This document shows, piece by piece, positions 1-8,834 of a stretch of DNA of 64,000 bases (positions are counted from its first letter, which is position 1; each line of letters opens with the position of its first letter). Location: assembly GCA_963798445.1 (NCBI GenBank), contig CAWCTH010000008.1, forward strand, positions 434,001-498,000, read 5' to 3'. A program made the translations under genes and the position numbers. The stretch is from DASXAI01 sp963798445 (GTDB lineage: Bacteria > Actinomycetota > Acidimicrobiia > Acidimicrobiales > Ilumatobacteraceae). Under the pieces are notes generated by a model. That model ran no database searches. It saw nothing but the letters and a program-made list of their open reading frames with translations, and was not told the DNA's origin.

Positions 1-1775
1 GCCAAGTTGCTCCATGAGTGGAGCCGAACCGACCGAGCCCCGCTTGAGGAGTACCGACTGCCTGCCGGCACGACCGTCATTGTGGACGAAGCCGGGTTGT
101 TGGGCACCCGCTCCCTTCACCAGCTCGTGCACGTCGCCGAGCGCGAGCAGTGGCGCCTCGCACTGGTTGGTGACCCTCGCCAGCTCCAGGCGGTGGGTCG
201 GGGCGGTCTGTTCAACGAGCTGTGCGCCACCAGCCGAGTGCACGAGCTCGCCCGCCTACATCGCTTCCACCAACCGTGGGAGGCAGACGCCTCGCTGCGG
301 CTCCGCGCTGGCGACCCGAGCGGCCTGGACGCTTACGAGGACCGCGGCCGCATCGTCGCCGGAGGGTTCAGTGAGCACCTCGACCTGGTCGCCAAGGAGT
401 GGATTGGCCTCACCGCCCAGGGCAGGACGGTCGCCATCACGGCCGCCACCAACGACCACGTGGACGCCCTCAACGACGCCGTCCAGCGGCTCCGACTCAT
501 AGTCGGCCAGCTCGACGCCGGCCCCGCCGCGTCCATCGCAGCCAGCGAGCACGCCTACCCGGGTGACCTCGTGGCGACCCGCCGCAACGACCGGAGGCTC
601 CGCACGACCGCCGGTGAGCCGGTCCGCAACCGTGACCTGTGGATGGTCACCGCTGTCTGCCATGACGGCTCGCTCACCGTGTCTCACCTCGGCGGACACG
701 GCACCGTCATGCTCCCGTGCGACGACGTCCGGGACCACGTTCGGCTCGGCTACGCCGCCACCGAGCACGGCAACCAGGCCGACACCGTCGACATCGGGAT
801 CCAGCTCGTCTCCCCGGCGACCACCCGCCGAGGCCTGTACGTCGGCGCGACACGAGGCCGCGAGGAGAACTGGATCCACATCGTGACCGAGAGGGCCGAT
901 CCCGCCGAGGCCCGCGACGTCCTCGAAGCCGTGCTCGCCTACGACCGAGCCGACGTCCCCGCCGTCACCCAACGCCGCCACCTCGCCCAGACCGATCGTC
1001 CGGAATCCTCCCGGGAACCGGACCAGGTCGTCCCGGCGTGGCTCGTCGGCTACCGGGACCAGCTCGAGCAGCGCCGCGATGATCTCGCCGTCTGTCTCAC
1101 CGAGCGAGCACACCGGCGCGCCGAAGCCGCCGCCGAGCTGACCGATCTGCAGCCGGCGGTCGCGGCCGCTCGAGGAGGGTGGCAGCCCTACGCCGGACGC
1201 ATCGCCGCCATCGAAGACGATGTGCACAGCGTGTTGCGTCCAGGGATGTGGCAAGCCCACCACGACGCCCGCAACGCCGGGTTCGGGCATCGCCACGGCG
1301 CGGCCCGCCGAGCGAGGATCGCGAGCTGGCGGGTCAGCGACGCCCAAGACCGCATCGCCGCCATCCACGCCGAGAGAGTGGCGACACGAAGCAACAGCTC
1401 GACACCCTCCAAGCCGAAGCTCGCCGCCTCGCCGACTTCGCGAACCCTGCGTCCGATCCTCTCGGCCTCGACCAACTCGAGCACGCCGAGCTTCACTGGC
1501 TGGGCCAGCTGATCGATGCCGTCGACACCTGGACGAACTGGGCCGCCGGGCGACCCGTCGCGACCGACGAACTGGCCGAGGCCGTGTCACTCCTTCACGA
1601 CCCCGCCCGCCACGCACCGCCGTTGGCCTTGAGGGTCGGTGACATCGACCCGGCACGGTGGTTCGAGCTACTCGAACCCGTCCGCGTGCTCTTGGTGCAA
1701 CACGGAGTGCCTTTCAACGTTCACGGTCGTCATGATCTCGAGCACGCAGGACCCGACCTTGGCATCGAGCAGTGA
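1..1775 (+). CDS. MobF-type relaxase/helicase (TraA/TraI-like), C-terminal part, cut by window edge and frameshifted
   Basis: Reading frame is already open at base 1, so the N-terminal relaxase domain lies outside the window. Visible is the RecD-like helicase: Walker B VIVDEAG, then motif III GDPRQLQAVGRGG, and near residue 280 LYVGATRGRE, the arginine-bearing motif VI of superfamily 1 helicases. A long charged C-terminal tail follows. Such proteins nick at oriT and unwind the transferred strand of conjugative or mobilizable elements. The frame changes near 1370-1395: the good continuation (LDTLQAEARRLADFANP onward, to 1775) is one frame off. No partner conjugation genes are visible, so this may be the edge of an integrated element or a relic. 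Function of the visible domain is secure; whether the gene works is not known. Confidence 0.75.
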
Positions 1776-1886
1776 GTCGTCTCCGCCACCGGACCCGTGT
1801 CCCTCGGCTGCCACAGGCGACGCACGTGGAATGTGGGCCGCCACGCTGGATGAGCATGACGGCGACACGTTGCATGGGGACGGGTT

Positions 1887-2371
1887 GGTTGCCGCGTGTC
1901 ACCGCCGTTTCTCATCTCGGTGGTCGTCGGTGTGTCAGTCGGCGGTGACTTCGGTGACGGCGGCGCGGGTGGAGGATTCGTCGACGATGGCTTTGTTTTC
2001 GGCGAAGGCGGCGACGAGGGATTGGACGGCGAGGTTGTTGACGGCGCGGGGCATGCCGCGGGAGACCTGGTGGATCAGCTCGACGGCGTCGTCGGAGAAC
2101 AGGGTGTCGGCGCGGCCGACGAGTTTGAGGTGATGGATGATGTAGGCGCCGGTCTCGGTGGCGTCCATGCCGGTCATGGCATAGCGCAGGGCGATGTGTT
2201 GATCGAGGGCTGCGCCCGCTCGAAGGGGAGAACCTGACCGTGAGGCCCTTCGTCTACGGGACGCACATGCCGGCCCGATCACGATGACACCTTCCTCTAC
2301 CGCGTGGAGTTCCACGTCGTGCGACAACAGCACGGCGCGAGCAGGTAACCGCCGATGGGTTGCCGCGTGTC
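1887..2371. repeat. 14-nt direct repeat bracketing the transposon-ATPase remnant
   Basis: The sequence GGTTGCCGCGTGTC occurs at 1887-1900 and again at 2358-2371 in the same orientation, about 470 bases apart. The truncated ExeA-like ATPase lies between the copies. They could be scars of a lost insertion sequence or a short duplicated segment; no complete terminal inverted repeat was found. Confidence 0.4.
1935..2231 (-). pseudogene. ExeA/TniB-like AAA ATPase of a transposon, C-terminal fragment
   Basis: Only the last 95-100 residues are recognisable, from ALDQHIALRYAMTG to the end. The segment includes SRGMPRAVNNLAVQSL, typical of the small C-terminal lid region of ExeA-type ATPases that accompany DDE transposases in actinobacteria. 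The Walker A and B parts are missing: upstream of about 2231 the frame turns into unrelated arginine-rich sequence. No transposase is visible nearby. This is therefore a remnant of a mobile element, next to the relaxase tail. Family assignment rests on the C-terminal motif only. Confidence 0.6.
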
Positions 2372-2686
2372 GCCACGGGCGAAAGGGAGCCGTTCACGGG
2401 ACAGCGCCGCCGACCGCGATGACCGGATGTGCCGCCACCGAGGGCACGCCGTCGAACGCCGCAACGCGCAGCCTTCGACTCCGGGTGAGACACGACAACA
2501 CCGCCCCAGAACATGCATCCCCGCACCAAGCCGCGCCGATGTCACCGAACGCCGGGTCGGCGGCCCTACCAACTCTGCGCGTTCGGAGCGCGCGTTCGGA
2601 TCGGGTGCGCACGTTCAGCAAGCGCACGCGATCGGCAGATCTGCGCTACTTCGTTCGATCGAGGCACTCCATGACGGGCGCGGATC
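2232..2686. other. Gene-free stretch
   Basis: Open frames exist on both strands but all have arginine/serine/alanine-rich shadow composition, and none shows a domain. The stretch holds the right copy of the 14-nt direct repeat (2358-2371). Nothing else could be supported. Confidence 0.4.
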
Positions 2687-3226
2687 TCATTCGGTCGAGA
2701 GTTCCTTCCGCAGTCGTATCTCGCGCACCTCCGGTCCGATTGACCGGGTCCACGCGTTTACCTCTTCATGGGTGACCTGGTACCCGAGGTGTTGCCACCA
2801 GGGAAGCGATTTCCAAGCCACGCCCTCTGCGTTCCGACTCGTGCCGGCAGTAACTGCCTCCTTGCCTTCTGCTCTGGCTCGCACCTCGACTGACCGCACG
2901 AGCATCGTGCCGATCCCTCTGCCCTGAAGCTGTAGCAGGACGTCAATGTTTACGAGCTCGAGTTCGCTTCCTCTGTCCTCGACGGTCGCGCAGCCGACGA
3001 TCCGCCCATCCATTTCGGCAACCAGCACTTCCTCCTCCTGGACGACGTTGGGATCCTGCCAGACCGCCGTAAGCATCGACGCGTCGTGGAAGGGCGAATC
3101 CATACGTCCTCCGAATCCGACGTCTTCGCCGGGAAGAATGGAGGAGGTTGACACCCACACGATTCCGGGCGCATCTGCCCTAGTCGCTGGGCGGACACGA
3201 ACATCGGAGGCCCCCACCTCGGTCAC
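2687..3226 (-). CDS. GNAT-family N-acetyltransferase
   Basis: A 179-residue protein with the GNAT acetyl-CoA-binding motif A, LQLQGRGIGTMLVRS (the Q/RxxGxG/A loop), preceded by the beta strand ELELVNIDVL. It would transfer an acetyl group from acetyl-CoA to an unknown amine substrate in the cytoplasm. The GTG at 3226 is chosen because AGAGAGG stands seven bases upstream and because the longer frame up to 3352 adds cysteine- and arginine-rich sequence unlike this family. It is flanked by damaged genes on both sides but is itself intact. The substrate cannot be told from the sequence or its neighbours. Confidence 0.75.
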   Translation of the reverse strand: MTEVGASDVRVRPATRADAPGIVWVSTSSILPGEDVGFGGRMDSPFHDASMLTAVWQDPNVVQEEEVLVAEMDGRIVGCATVEDRGSELELVNIDVLLQLQGRGIGTMLVRSVEVRARAEGKEAVTAGTSRNAEGVAWKSLPWWQHLGYQVTHEEVNAWTRSIGPEVREIRLRKELSTE

Positions 3227-3500
3227 CTGGATGCCTCTCTTCTCGGCTCGTCGGCACCATCTTGGTGCCACGCTCCAGGCTTGGCAACAAAGGTGCTGCC
3301 CACAGGGCCGTGCAACAGGTGTCCGGTTCGGTGCCTCGCCTGACAAGACCATCGAGCGTCGACGTCCGGATTCACCACCCCTTCATGATCGCTCAGGTAG
3401 CGCCTGATGCCCGGTAGACGCTCGCTTCACCACTCGCCGAGGCGTCCCAGAACAACGCCGCGAAGGCGTCGTCACAGCATCCCCGACCGCCGGCTCATGG

Positions 3501-4110
3501 TCACGAGAGCTCGTCCCGGAGTGTCCGCACGAGTCCAGACAGCTGCGCCGGGAGATCGCTGTGGGGATCGAACGGCAGATGCCACCGGTCGCTCGGGCGC
3601 CCCCAGTAGCGGACATCGGTGATGTGCCAGTCAGGCATCGCTTCGAGGTCGACGACGAGGTCGACGCATTCGCCATCGGTGCTGTCGACAAAGCCTCGAC
3701 AGAAGATCACCTGGCCGTGCCCGCCGGAGGCACCTGCTTGGCCAGCTGCGAAGCCAAGCGGCGCCAGGATCGGGTCAAGGACGATCGCAACTCGGTCGAG
3801 TGCCGGGTCGAGCGGCGGGAGAGGATGCGTACCGAACGGCACGACCCTGATCCTCGCACCCACCGCGCCTGAAGTGCGCCACCAATCGTGCGGTTGTGGC
3901 CGTCCAACAGGGCGAGCGCAGGCGCGCCTGGGATGCGCACGCCGAGGAGGGAAACGGCGACGATGTCGTCGCTCGCCCGGTGTCGACTGGTAGCAAACAG
4001 CTCGCGCGGCGTCGGGGATCGATCTGAACCGAACGGCCTCGTCTACACCCGCGCGCTGCCGGGCCCGGCGGGCGAGCATCTGCACCTCGTCGGCACGTCC
4101 AGCGCAGCGT
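3501..4110 (-). pseudogene. Frameshifted hypothetical protein
   Basis: A convincing protein can be read only by changing frame at least twice. One frame gives DEAVRFRSIPDA. A second gives RELFATSRHRASDDIVAVSL followed by IPGAPALALLDGHNRTIG. The third gives RVAIVLDPILAPLGFAAGQ and, near the end, ECVDLVVDLEAMPDWHITDV before the stop at 3501. Frame changes fall near 3850 and 4000. I do not recognise the family. It lies upstream of, and divergent from, the rifamycin phosphotransferase. The true start is uncertain; coding-like sequence may reach about 4267 (SIQSTLEALAASPHPQAKF in another frame). Confidence 0.45.
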
Positions 4111-4168
4111 AAGGCGGTTCACGCGCAGCCTGCGGCCCGGCCGCCACCACGAATTTAGCCTGCGGGTG

Positions 4169-4187
4169 GGGGCTTGCCGCAAGGGCC
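4169..4187 (+). promoter_or_regulatory. Candidate rifamycin-associated element (RAE)
   Basis: A 19-base imperfect inverted repeat, GGGGCTTGC-C-GCAAGGGCC, with seven of nine arm positions pairing. It ends 48 bases before the phosphotransferase start. Its length, central CTTGC/GCAAG core and position match the rifamycin-associated element known upstream of rifamycin-inactivation genes in actinobacteria. The match to the published consensus is from memory and was not aligned. Confidence 0.65.
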
Positions 4188-4235
4188 TCCAACGTGCTCT
4201 GAATACTCGCCGTCGACTGGCCAGCGGGCACGACG

Positions 4236-6875
4236 GTGGAGGCAACGAGATTGCGGACAGAAGTCAAGCCTGACCGTTACGTGGTGGGCTTCGAGGAGAT
4301 CGACAAGACGCAGGTCGCGCTCGTTGGCGGCAAGGGCGCTCACCTCGGGGAGCTCTCGCGGATCGAAGGCATCCGCGTGCCGGCTGGCTTCTGCGTGACG
4401 ACCGATGCCTTCCGGCGGATCATCGCGGAAGCGCCGCCGATCGACGAGCGGCTCGATCAGCTCTCGCGCCTGAGCCCGGACGACCGGGACTCGATCCGCA
4501 CGCGCACGACGGAGATCCGCCAGACCATCGAAGGGATCCCCATTCCCGGCGATCTGGCGGCGGCGATCACCGGCGCCATCGCTCGGCTCGGCGAGCACGC
4601 CGCCTACGCCGTGCGATCAAGTGCGACGGCCGAGGACGGGCCGACGGCCTCGTTCGCCGGCCAGCAGGACACGTACCTGAACGTGGTGGGACCGGCGGCC
4701 ATCCTCCACCACATCAGCCGGTGCTGGGCGTCGCTGTTCACTGAACGAGCGGTGGCCTACCGCCACCGCAATGGCTTCGACCGCCGGAAGGTCCACATGG
4801 CCGTGGTCGTGCAGCAGATGGTCTTCCCGGAGGCTGCCGGCGTCCTCTTCACTGCTGACCCCGTCACGTCGAACCGAAGGATCGTCTCCGTGGAGGCGAC
4901 CTTCGGTCTCGGCGAGGCGCTGGTCTCCGGTCTGGTCAACGCGGACGTCTACACGGTGCGCGACGGCGAGATCGTCACGAAGACAATCGGCTCCAAGCGG
5001 CTGGCCATCTATGCCTCGCGGGGGGGCGGGACGCGGCAACAGGCGATCGAGCCGCAGCGGCAGGTTGAGCCGGCGCTGACCGATGAACAGGTGGTGCGGC
5101 TGGCGCAGCTGGGCCGGCGAATCGAAGCGCACTTCGGCCGCCCCCAGGACATCGAGTGGTGCCTGGTTGCCGACGACTTCTCGATCATCCAGAGCCGGCC
5201 GATAACGACGCTGTTTCCCATCCCCGCCGCCGGTGACCGACAGAACCACATCTACGTCTCGGTCGGTCATCAGCAGATGATGACCGACGCCATGAAGCCG
5301 CTCGGGCTCTCGCTGTTCCAGCTGACGGCGTTCCCGCGCATGTACGAGGCGGGAGGGAGGCTCTTCGTGGACGTCACCGCCCGCCTGGCGTCGCCTTCGA
5401 GCCAGGCCGGTCTCCTGGAGGTCCTCGGGAAATCCGATCCGCTCATCAGGGACGCGCTGCAGACCATTCTCGACCGCGGCGATTTCGTCCCGCTGCTCCC
5501 CGACGATGCCCCCGGGGAGCCGCCGCCTGCCGACGCGCTCGCCCCGATCGAGACCGATCCGGCCATCGCCACCGAGTTGATCAGGAGCAACCAGGCTTCC
5601 ATCGCCGCCCTGAAACGTGACATCCAGACAAAGTCCGGCGAGGCGCTGCTCGACTTCATCCTGACGGACATCGCCGAGCTGAAGCGGATCTTGTTCGATC
5701 CGCAGAGCCATCAAGTGATCATGGCCGGGATGGAGGCCACGTGGTGGCTCAACGACCGGCTGGAGGCGTGGTTGGGTGAGAAGAACGCGGCCGACGCGCT
5801 CACGCAGTCCGTTCCCGACAACATCACATCGGAGATGGGGCTGGCGCTCCTGGACGTCGCCGACGTCATCCGCCCCTATCCGGACGTGCTGGCCTTTCTG
5901 CAAGAGGTCGTTGGGGACGAGAACTTCCTTGACGAGTTACCGAATCTCGAGGGCGGCCAGGAGGCGCGCAACGCCATCGGCGCCTATCTCGACACGTACG
6001 GCATGCGCTGCGTGGGCGAGATCGACATCACGAGGCCGCGCTGGAGCGAGCGCCCCAACACGCTCGTGCCCGTGATGCTCGCCAACATCAAGAACTTCGA
6101 GCCTGGTGCCCGTGAGCGGCGCTTCGAGCAAGGGCGACAGCAGGCGTCGAGCAGGGAACAGGAGCTGCTGGAGCGCTTGCGGGCACTGCCCGACGGGGAG
6201 CGGAAAGCCGAGGAGACCAAGCAGATGATCGACCGCGTGCGGACCTTCGCCGGATACCGCGAGTATCCGAAGTACGGCATGATCAGCCGCTACTTCGTCT
6301 ACAAGCAGGCCTTGCTGGACGAGGCCGAGCGCCTCGTCCAGGCCGACATCCTTCGTGAGACGGACGACATCTTCTACCTCACGTTCCAGGAGCTTCACGA
6401 CGTGGTGCGCGCGCACGAGGTGGACGATGAACTGATCCGCCACCGCAAGGACGAGTTCAGGTCGTTCCAAGCTCTCACGCCACCCCGGGTGCTCACGTCC
6501 GATGGCGAGGGCGTCGCCGGCTCGTACCGACGCCACGACCTGCCACCCGGCGCGCTGGTCGGCTTGCCGGTTTCCGGCGGCACCATCGAGGGACGGGCTC
6601 GCGTCATCCTCGACATGGCAGAGGCCGATCTCGAACCGGGCGACATCCTCGTCACCGCACACACGGACCCCAGCTGGTCACCCCTGTTCGTCGCCATCAA
6701 CGGTCTGGTGACCGAAGTTGGAGGGCTGATGACGCACGGCGCGGTGATCGCGCGGGAGTACGGCTTGCCGGCCGTCGTGGGCGTGGAGAACGCCACCCGG
6801 CTGATCCAGGATGGGCAGCGCGTTCGCGTGAACGGAACGCACGGGTACATCGAGATCCTGTCGCCCACCTCGTAG
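4236..6875 (+). CDS. rph: Rifamycin-inactivating phosphotransferase
   Basis: An 879-residue, three-domain enzyme of the PEP synthase/PPDK superfamily; family members are about 865 residues, so it is full length. The N-terminal ATP-grasp domain (about 1-320) carries VALVGGKGAHLGE and RSSATAEDGPTASFAG. A central rifamycin-binding domain (about 325-760) follows. The C-terminal swivelling domain has the phosphohistidine in EVGGLMTHGAVIAREYG (His about 834). RPH enzymes use ATP to phosphorylate the ansa-bridge hydroxyl of rifamycins, giving AMP and phosphate. It is intact, unlike many neighbours, and sits behind a candidate RAE. The GTG start at 4236 is slightly uncertain. A generic PEP synthase is less likely because family-specific spacing and the flanking CVTTDAFRRI match RPH. 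Confidence 0.88.
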   Translation: MEATRLRTEVKPDRYVVGFEEIDKTQVALVGGKGAHLGELSRIEGIRVPAGFCVTTDAFRRIIAEAPPIDERLDQLSRLSPDDRDSIRTRTTEIRQTIEGIPIPGDLAAAITGAIARLGEHAAYAVRSSATAEDGPTASFAGQQDTYLNVVGPAAILHHISRCWASLFTERAVAYRHRNGFDRRKVHMAVVVQQMVFPEAAGVLFTADPVTSNRRIVSVEATFGLGEALVSGLVNADVYTVRDGEIVTKTIGSKRLAIYASRGGGTRQQAIEPQRQVEPALTDEQVVRLAQLGRRIEAHFGRPQDIEWCLVADDFSIIQSRPITTLFPIPAAGDRQNHIYVSVGHQQMMTDAMKPLGLSLFQLTAFPRMYEAGGRLFVDVTARLASPSSQAGLLEVLGKSDPLIRDALQTILDRGDFVPLLPDDAPGEPPPADALAPIETDPAIATELIRSNQASIAALKRDIQTKSGEALLDFILTDIAELKRILFDPQSHQVIMAGMEATWWLNDRLEAWLGEKNAADALTQSVPDNITSEMGLALLDVADVIRPYPDVLAFLQEVVGDENFLDELPNLEGGQEARNAIGAYLDTYGMRCVGEIDITRPRWSERPNTLVPVMLANIKNFEPGARERRFEQGRQQASSREQELLERLRALPDGERKAEETKQMIDRVRTFAGYREYPKYGMISRYFVYKQALLDEAERLVQADILRETDDIFYLTFQELHDVVRAHEVDDELIRHRKDEFRSFQALTPPRVLTSDGEGVAGSYRRHDLPPGALVGLPVSGGTIEGRARVILDMAEADLEPGDILVTAHTDPSWSPLFVAINGLVTEVGGLMTHGAVIAREYGLPAVVGVENATRLIQDGQRVRVNGTHGYIEILSPTS

Positions 6876-6926
6876 ACGCATCGCCGACCGGTGGCGCGCC
6901 GAGCGGCGCGCCACCGATCGTCAGCG

Positions 6927-7343
6927 CTAGTCGCGCTCGTGGCCGCGACCGTACGGATCGCCCAGTACGGACTCCGTGTGCATCGCACACTTCCACGAGC
7001 CGTTGCTGCGCACCCAGGTCGACGAGTCGGCAGCGTCGAGCGACTGCGGCTCACCGTCCACGGTGAGGTCTTCGTGCACGGTGTAGGCCACCACGGCGGT
7101 GTTCCGGCCGAGCATCTCCACCTGCACGTCGTCGCCGATCTTGAAGTGGACAATGGTCCACGACGACTCTCTCATCATCTGCTCGTACATGGACGGTTCC
7201 ACACGCCCCACGCCCTGGGCGCCGACGATCACACATGGATCGGCCGTCAACTCGAGGGCCGCCTCGACGTCCTTGTCCTTCAACGCGTCCCAGTACCTGG
7301 TCTCGAGGTCCACCAGCGTCTTGTGCATGGTCTTGCTGGCCAT
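6927..7343 (-). CDS. SnoaL/DUF4440-like NTF2-fold protein
   Basis: A 138-residue protein of the NTF2-like cone fold. DLETRYWDALKDKDVEAALE in the first helices and a strand pair ending in the W-rich TWVRSNGSWKCAMHTESVLG are typical of SnoaL/DUF4440 proteins that bind small hydrophobic ligands or act as cyclases and isomerases. The ATG at 7343 is preceded by GGGAGG eight bases upstream, which fixes the start over a longer GTG frame to 7544. No catalytic residue pair can be assigned. It faces the phosphotransferase end to end and is divergent from the following SRPBCC gene. Confidence 0.75.
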   Translation of the reverse strand: MASKTMHKTLVDLETRYWDALKDKDVEAALELTADPCVIVGAQGVGRVEPSMYEQMMRESSWTIVHFKIGDDVQVEMLGRNTAVVAYTVHEDLTVDGEPQSLDAADSSTWVRSNGSWKCAMHTESVLGDPYGRGHERD

Positions 7344-7427
7344 CGCGCCTCCCTTCGACGTTCGTGCGTAGTGGATTACCCGTCCGAGCCGGGATTGAAA
7401 CGGCCTGCATGACGCCAGACTGGGGCG

Positions 7428-7826
7428 ATGGTGCATGAGAGCGTCCATGTGAGCACGACGATCGATCGTCCGGCGGCCGACGTCTTCGACTACGCGTCGA
7501 ACCCTCTGAACCTCCCGACGTGGGCGGCGGGGCTGGCCCATCAAGACGTGCAGTTCATTGATGGCGAGTGGGTCGCCGACTCACCGATGGGGCGCGTCGT
7601 CGTGGCGTTCGCTCCGTCGAACGACTTCGGCATCCTCGACCACGACGTCACCCTTCCGGGCGGGGAAACGGTGCGTAACCCGATGCGCGTGATCCCCAAC
7701 GGCGACGGCTGCGACGTGATCTTCACGGTGCGACGGACGCCTGGCATGAGCGAGGCGGACTTCGCAGGCGACGTCAATGCAGTGACCGCCGACCTCGCCA
7801 CCCTTCGCACCCTGATGCATCGTTGA
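7428..7826 (+). CDS. SRPBCC-family polyketide cyclase/dehydrase-like protein
   Basis: A 132-residue START/SRPBCC-type protein. VHVSTTIDRPAADVFDYAS near the N terminus is the classic first strand and helix of this fold, which encloses a hydrophobic ligand pocket. The C terminus is the long closing helix (EADFAGDVNAVTADLATLRT). These proteins bind or transform hydrophobic small molecules; no specific substrate can be read here. Its start is 85 bases from the divergent SnoaL-like gene, so the two may share a regulatory region. It is intact. Confidence 0.72.
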   Translation: MVHESVHVSTTIDRPAADVFDYASNPLNLPTWAAGLAHQDVQFIDGEWVADSPMGRVVVAFAPSNDFGILDHDVTLPGGETVRNPMRVIPNGDGCDVIFTVRRTPGMSEADFAGDVNAVTADLATLRTLMHR

Positions 7827-7901
7827 CGCCGAACCGGATCCAGGATCGCCGCCGTCGCCAGGTTCTCACCGAGGCCAAACCAGCTGACACCGAGGACGGC
7901 C

Positions 7902-8834
7902 CTATGGGCGCGCCGCGCCGGTGACGACCTTGTCGAGGCGGGCCAGCGTGGCGGCCATGGCATCGAGCCACAGCCGCCCGTCGTCGACCGACGCCTGGGC
8001 CTCCAGCGGCGCACGCGAGCAGTCGTAGATCTCCGTGACGATGGTGGCGTCGGCACCGTCGGGCTGCAGCGCGTAGCTCCAGCGGTGACCCCACCGCTCG
8101 GCACCGTCGCCGGGATGGCCGCGCCCCGCGGCCGGTTCCCAGCCGATGCGGCGGTCGGGCTCGAACTCGACGACGTGGTTGTCCATCTCGTAGTCGCCGA
8201 GCGCGGGAAAGTGCATGGCGATGGTGAACACGTCGCCGACACCCGCGAGGGCCGCGGTCGTGCGCCCGCCCCGCACCATGCCCGACCCGTCGAGCTCGGG
8301 ATGCCGGACTGGATCAGCCAGCACGGCGAACACAGCTGCCGGCGGCGCCGCTATGCGTCGGGACGCGGACACGAGCGCGCCCGGATCGGTGGCGTGCGTC
8401 TCGACCAGCCACGCCACGTTCTCGGGGTAGACGGGCTCAGCTACAGCCGAAAGCTCGTCTGGCAGCCACCACCGGTACTCCTCGATGACCGACCGCTCCA
8501 CCTCCGTCCAGCCGTCGCCGTCCACCTCGAAGCGATGGCGACGGACCACGAAGTAGTCCTCGACGCTGTCGAGCAACTGGCCGTCGAACTCGAACACGGC
8601 GTGGCGGCGGTGGACCACGGGACCGAGCTCGTCGACCACCAACCCCGTCTCTTCGGCCAGCTCCCGGCGAGCGGCCTCGGTCACGGTCTCACCCGGCTCC
8701 ACCCCACCGCCGGGTGGGAACCACCACGAGCCATCTTCGGGGCGGCCAGGATCGCCGCCACGGAACAACAACACGGAGTGGTCGGGGCCGATCAGCAGCA
8801 CCTTCGCCGCCGGTCGGGGGGTTGCGTCCGTCAC
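7902..8834 (-). CDS. Nudix hydrolase - SRPBCC fusion protein
   Basis: A 310-residue two-domain protein. Residues about 5-140 are a Nudix hydrolase with a complete Nudix box, GGVEPGETVTEAARRELAEE then TGL, which binds the divalent metal for hydrolysis of nucleoside-diphosphate-linked substrates. Residues about 150-310 form an SRPBCC domain starting LVSASRRIAAPPAAVFAVLA. The GTG start at 8834 overlaps the stop of the upstream esterase as GTGA, which indicates translational coupling and overrides a longer frame to 9032. The junction VETHATDPGALVSASRRI is continuous in frame. The combination is not one I know as standard; a lost stop between two genes is the alternative. Confidence 0.72.
   Translation of the reverse strand: MTDATPRPAAKVLLIGPDHSVLLFRGGDPGRPEDGSWWFPPGGGVEPGETVTEAARRELAEETGLVVDELGPVVHRRHAVFEFDGQLLDSVEDYFVVRRHRFEVDGDGWTEVERSVIEEYRWWLPDELSAVAEPVYPENVAWLVETHATDPGALVSASRRIAAPPAAVFAVLADPVRHPELDGSGMVRGGRTTAALAGVGDVFTIAMHFPALGDYEMDNHVVEFEPDRRIGWEPAAGRGHPGDGAERWGHRWSYALQPDGADATIVTEIYDCSRAPLEAQASVDDGRLWLDAMAATLARLDKVVTGAARP

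Noticed and set aside
4617..5903. 428-codon minus-strand frame inside rph
   Set aside because: Shadow of the phosphotransferase; no domain, no ribosome site.
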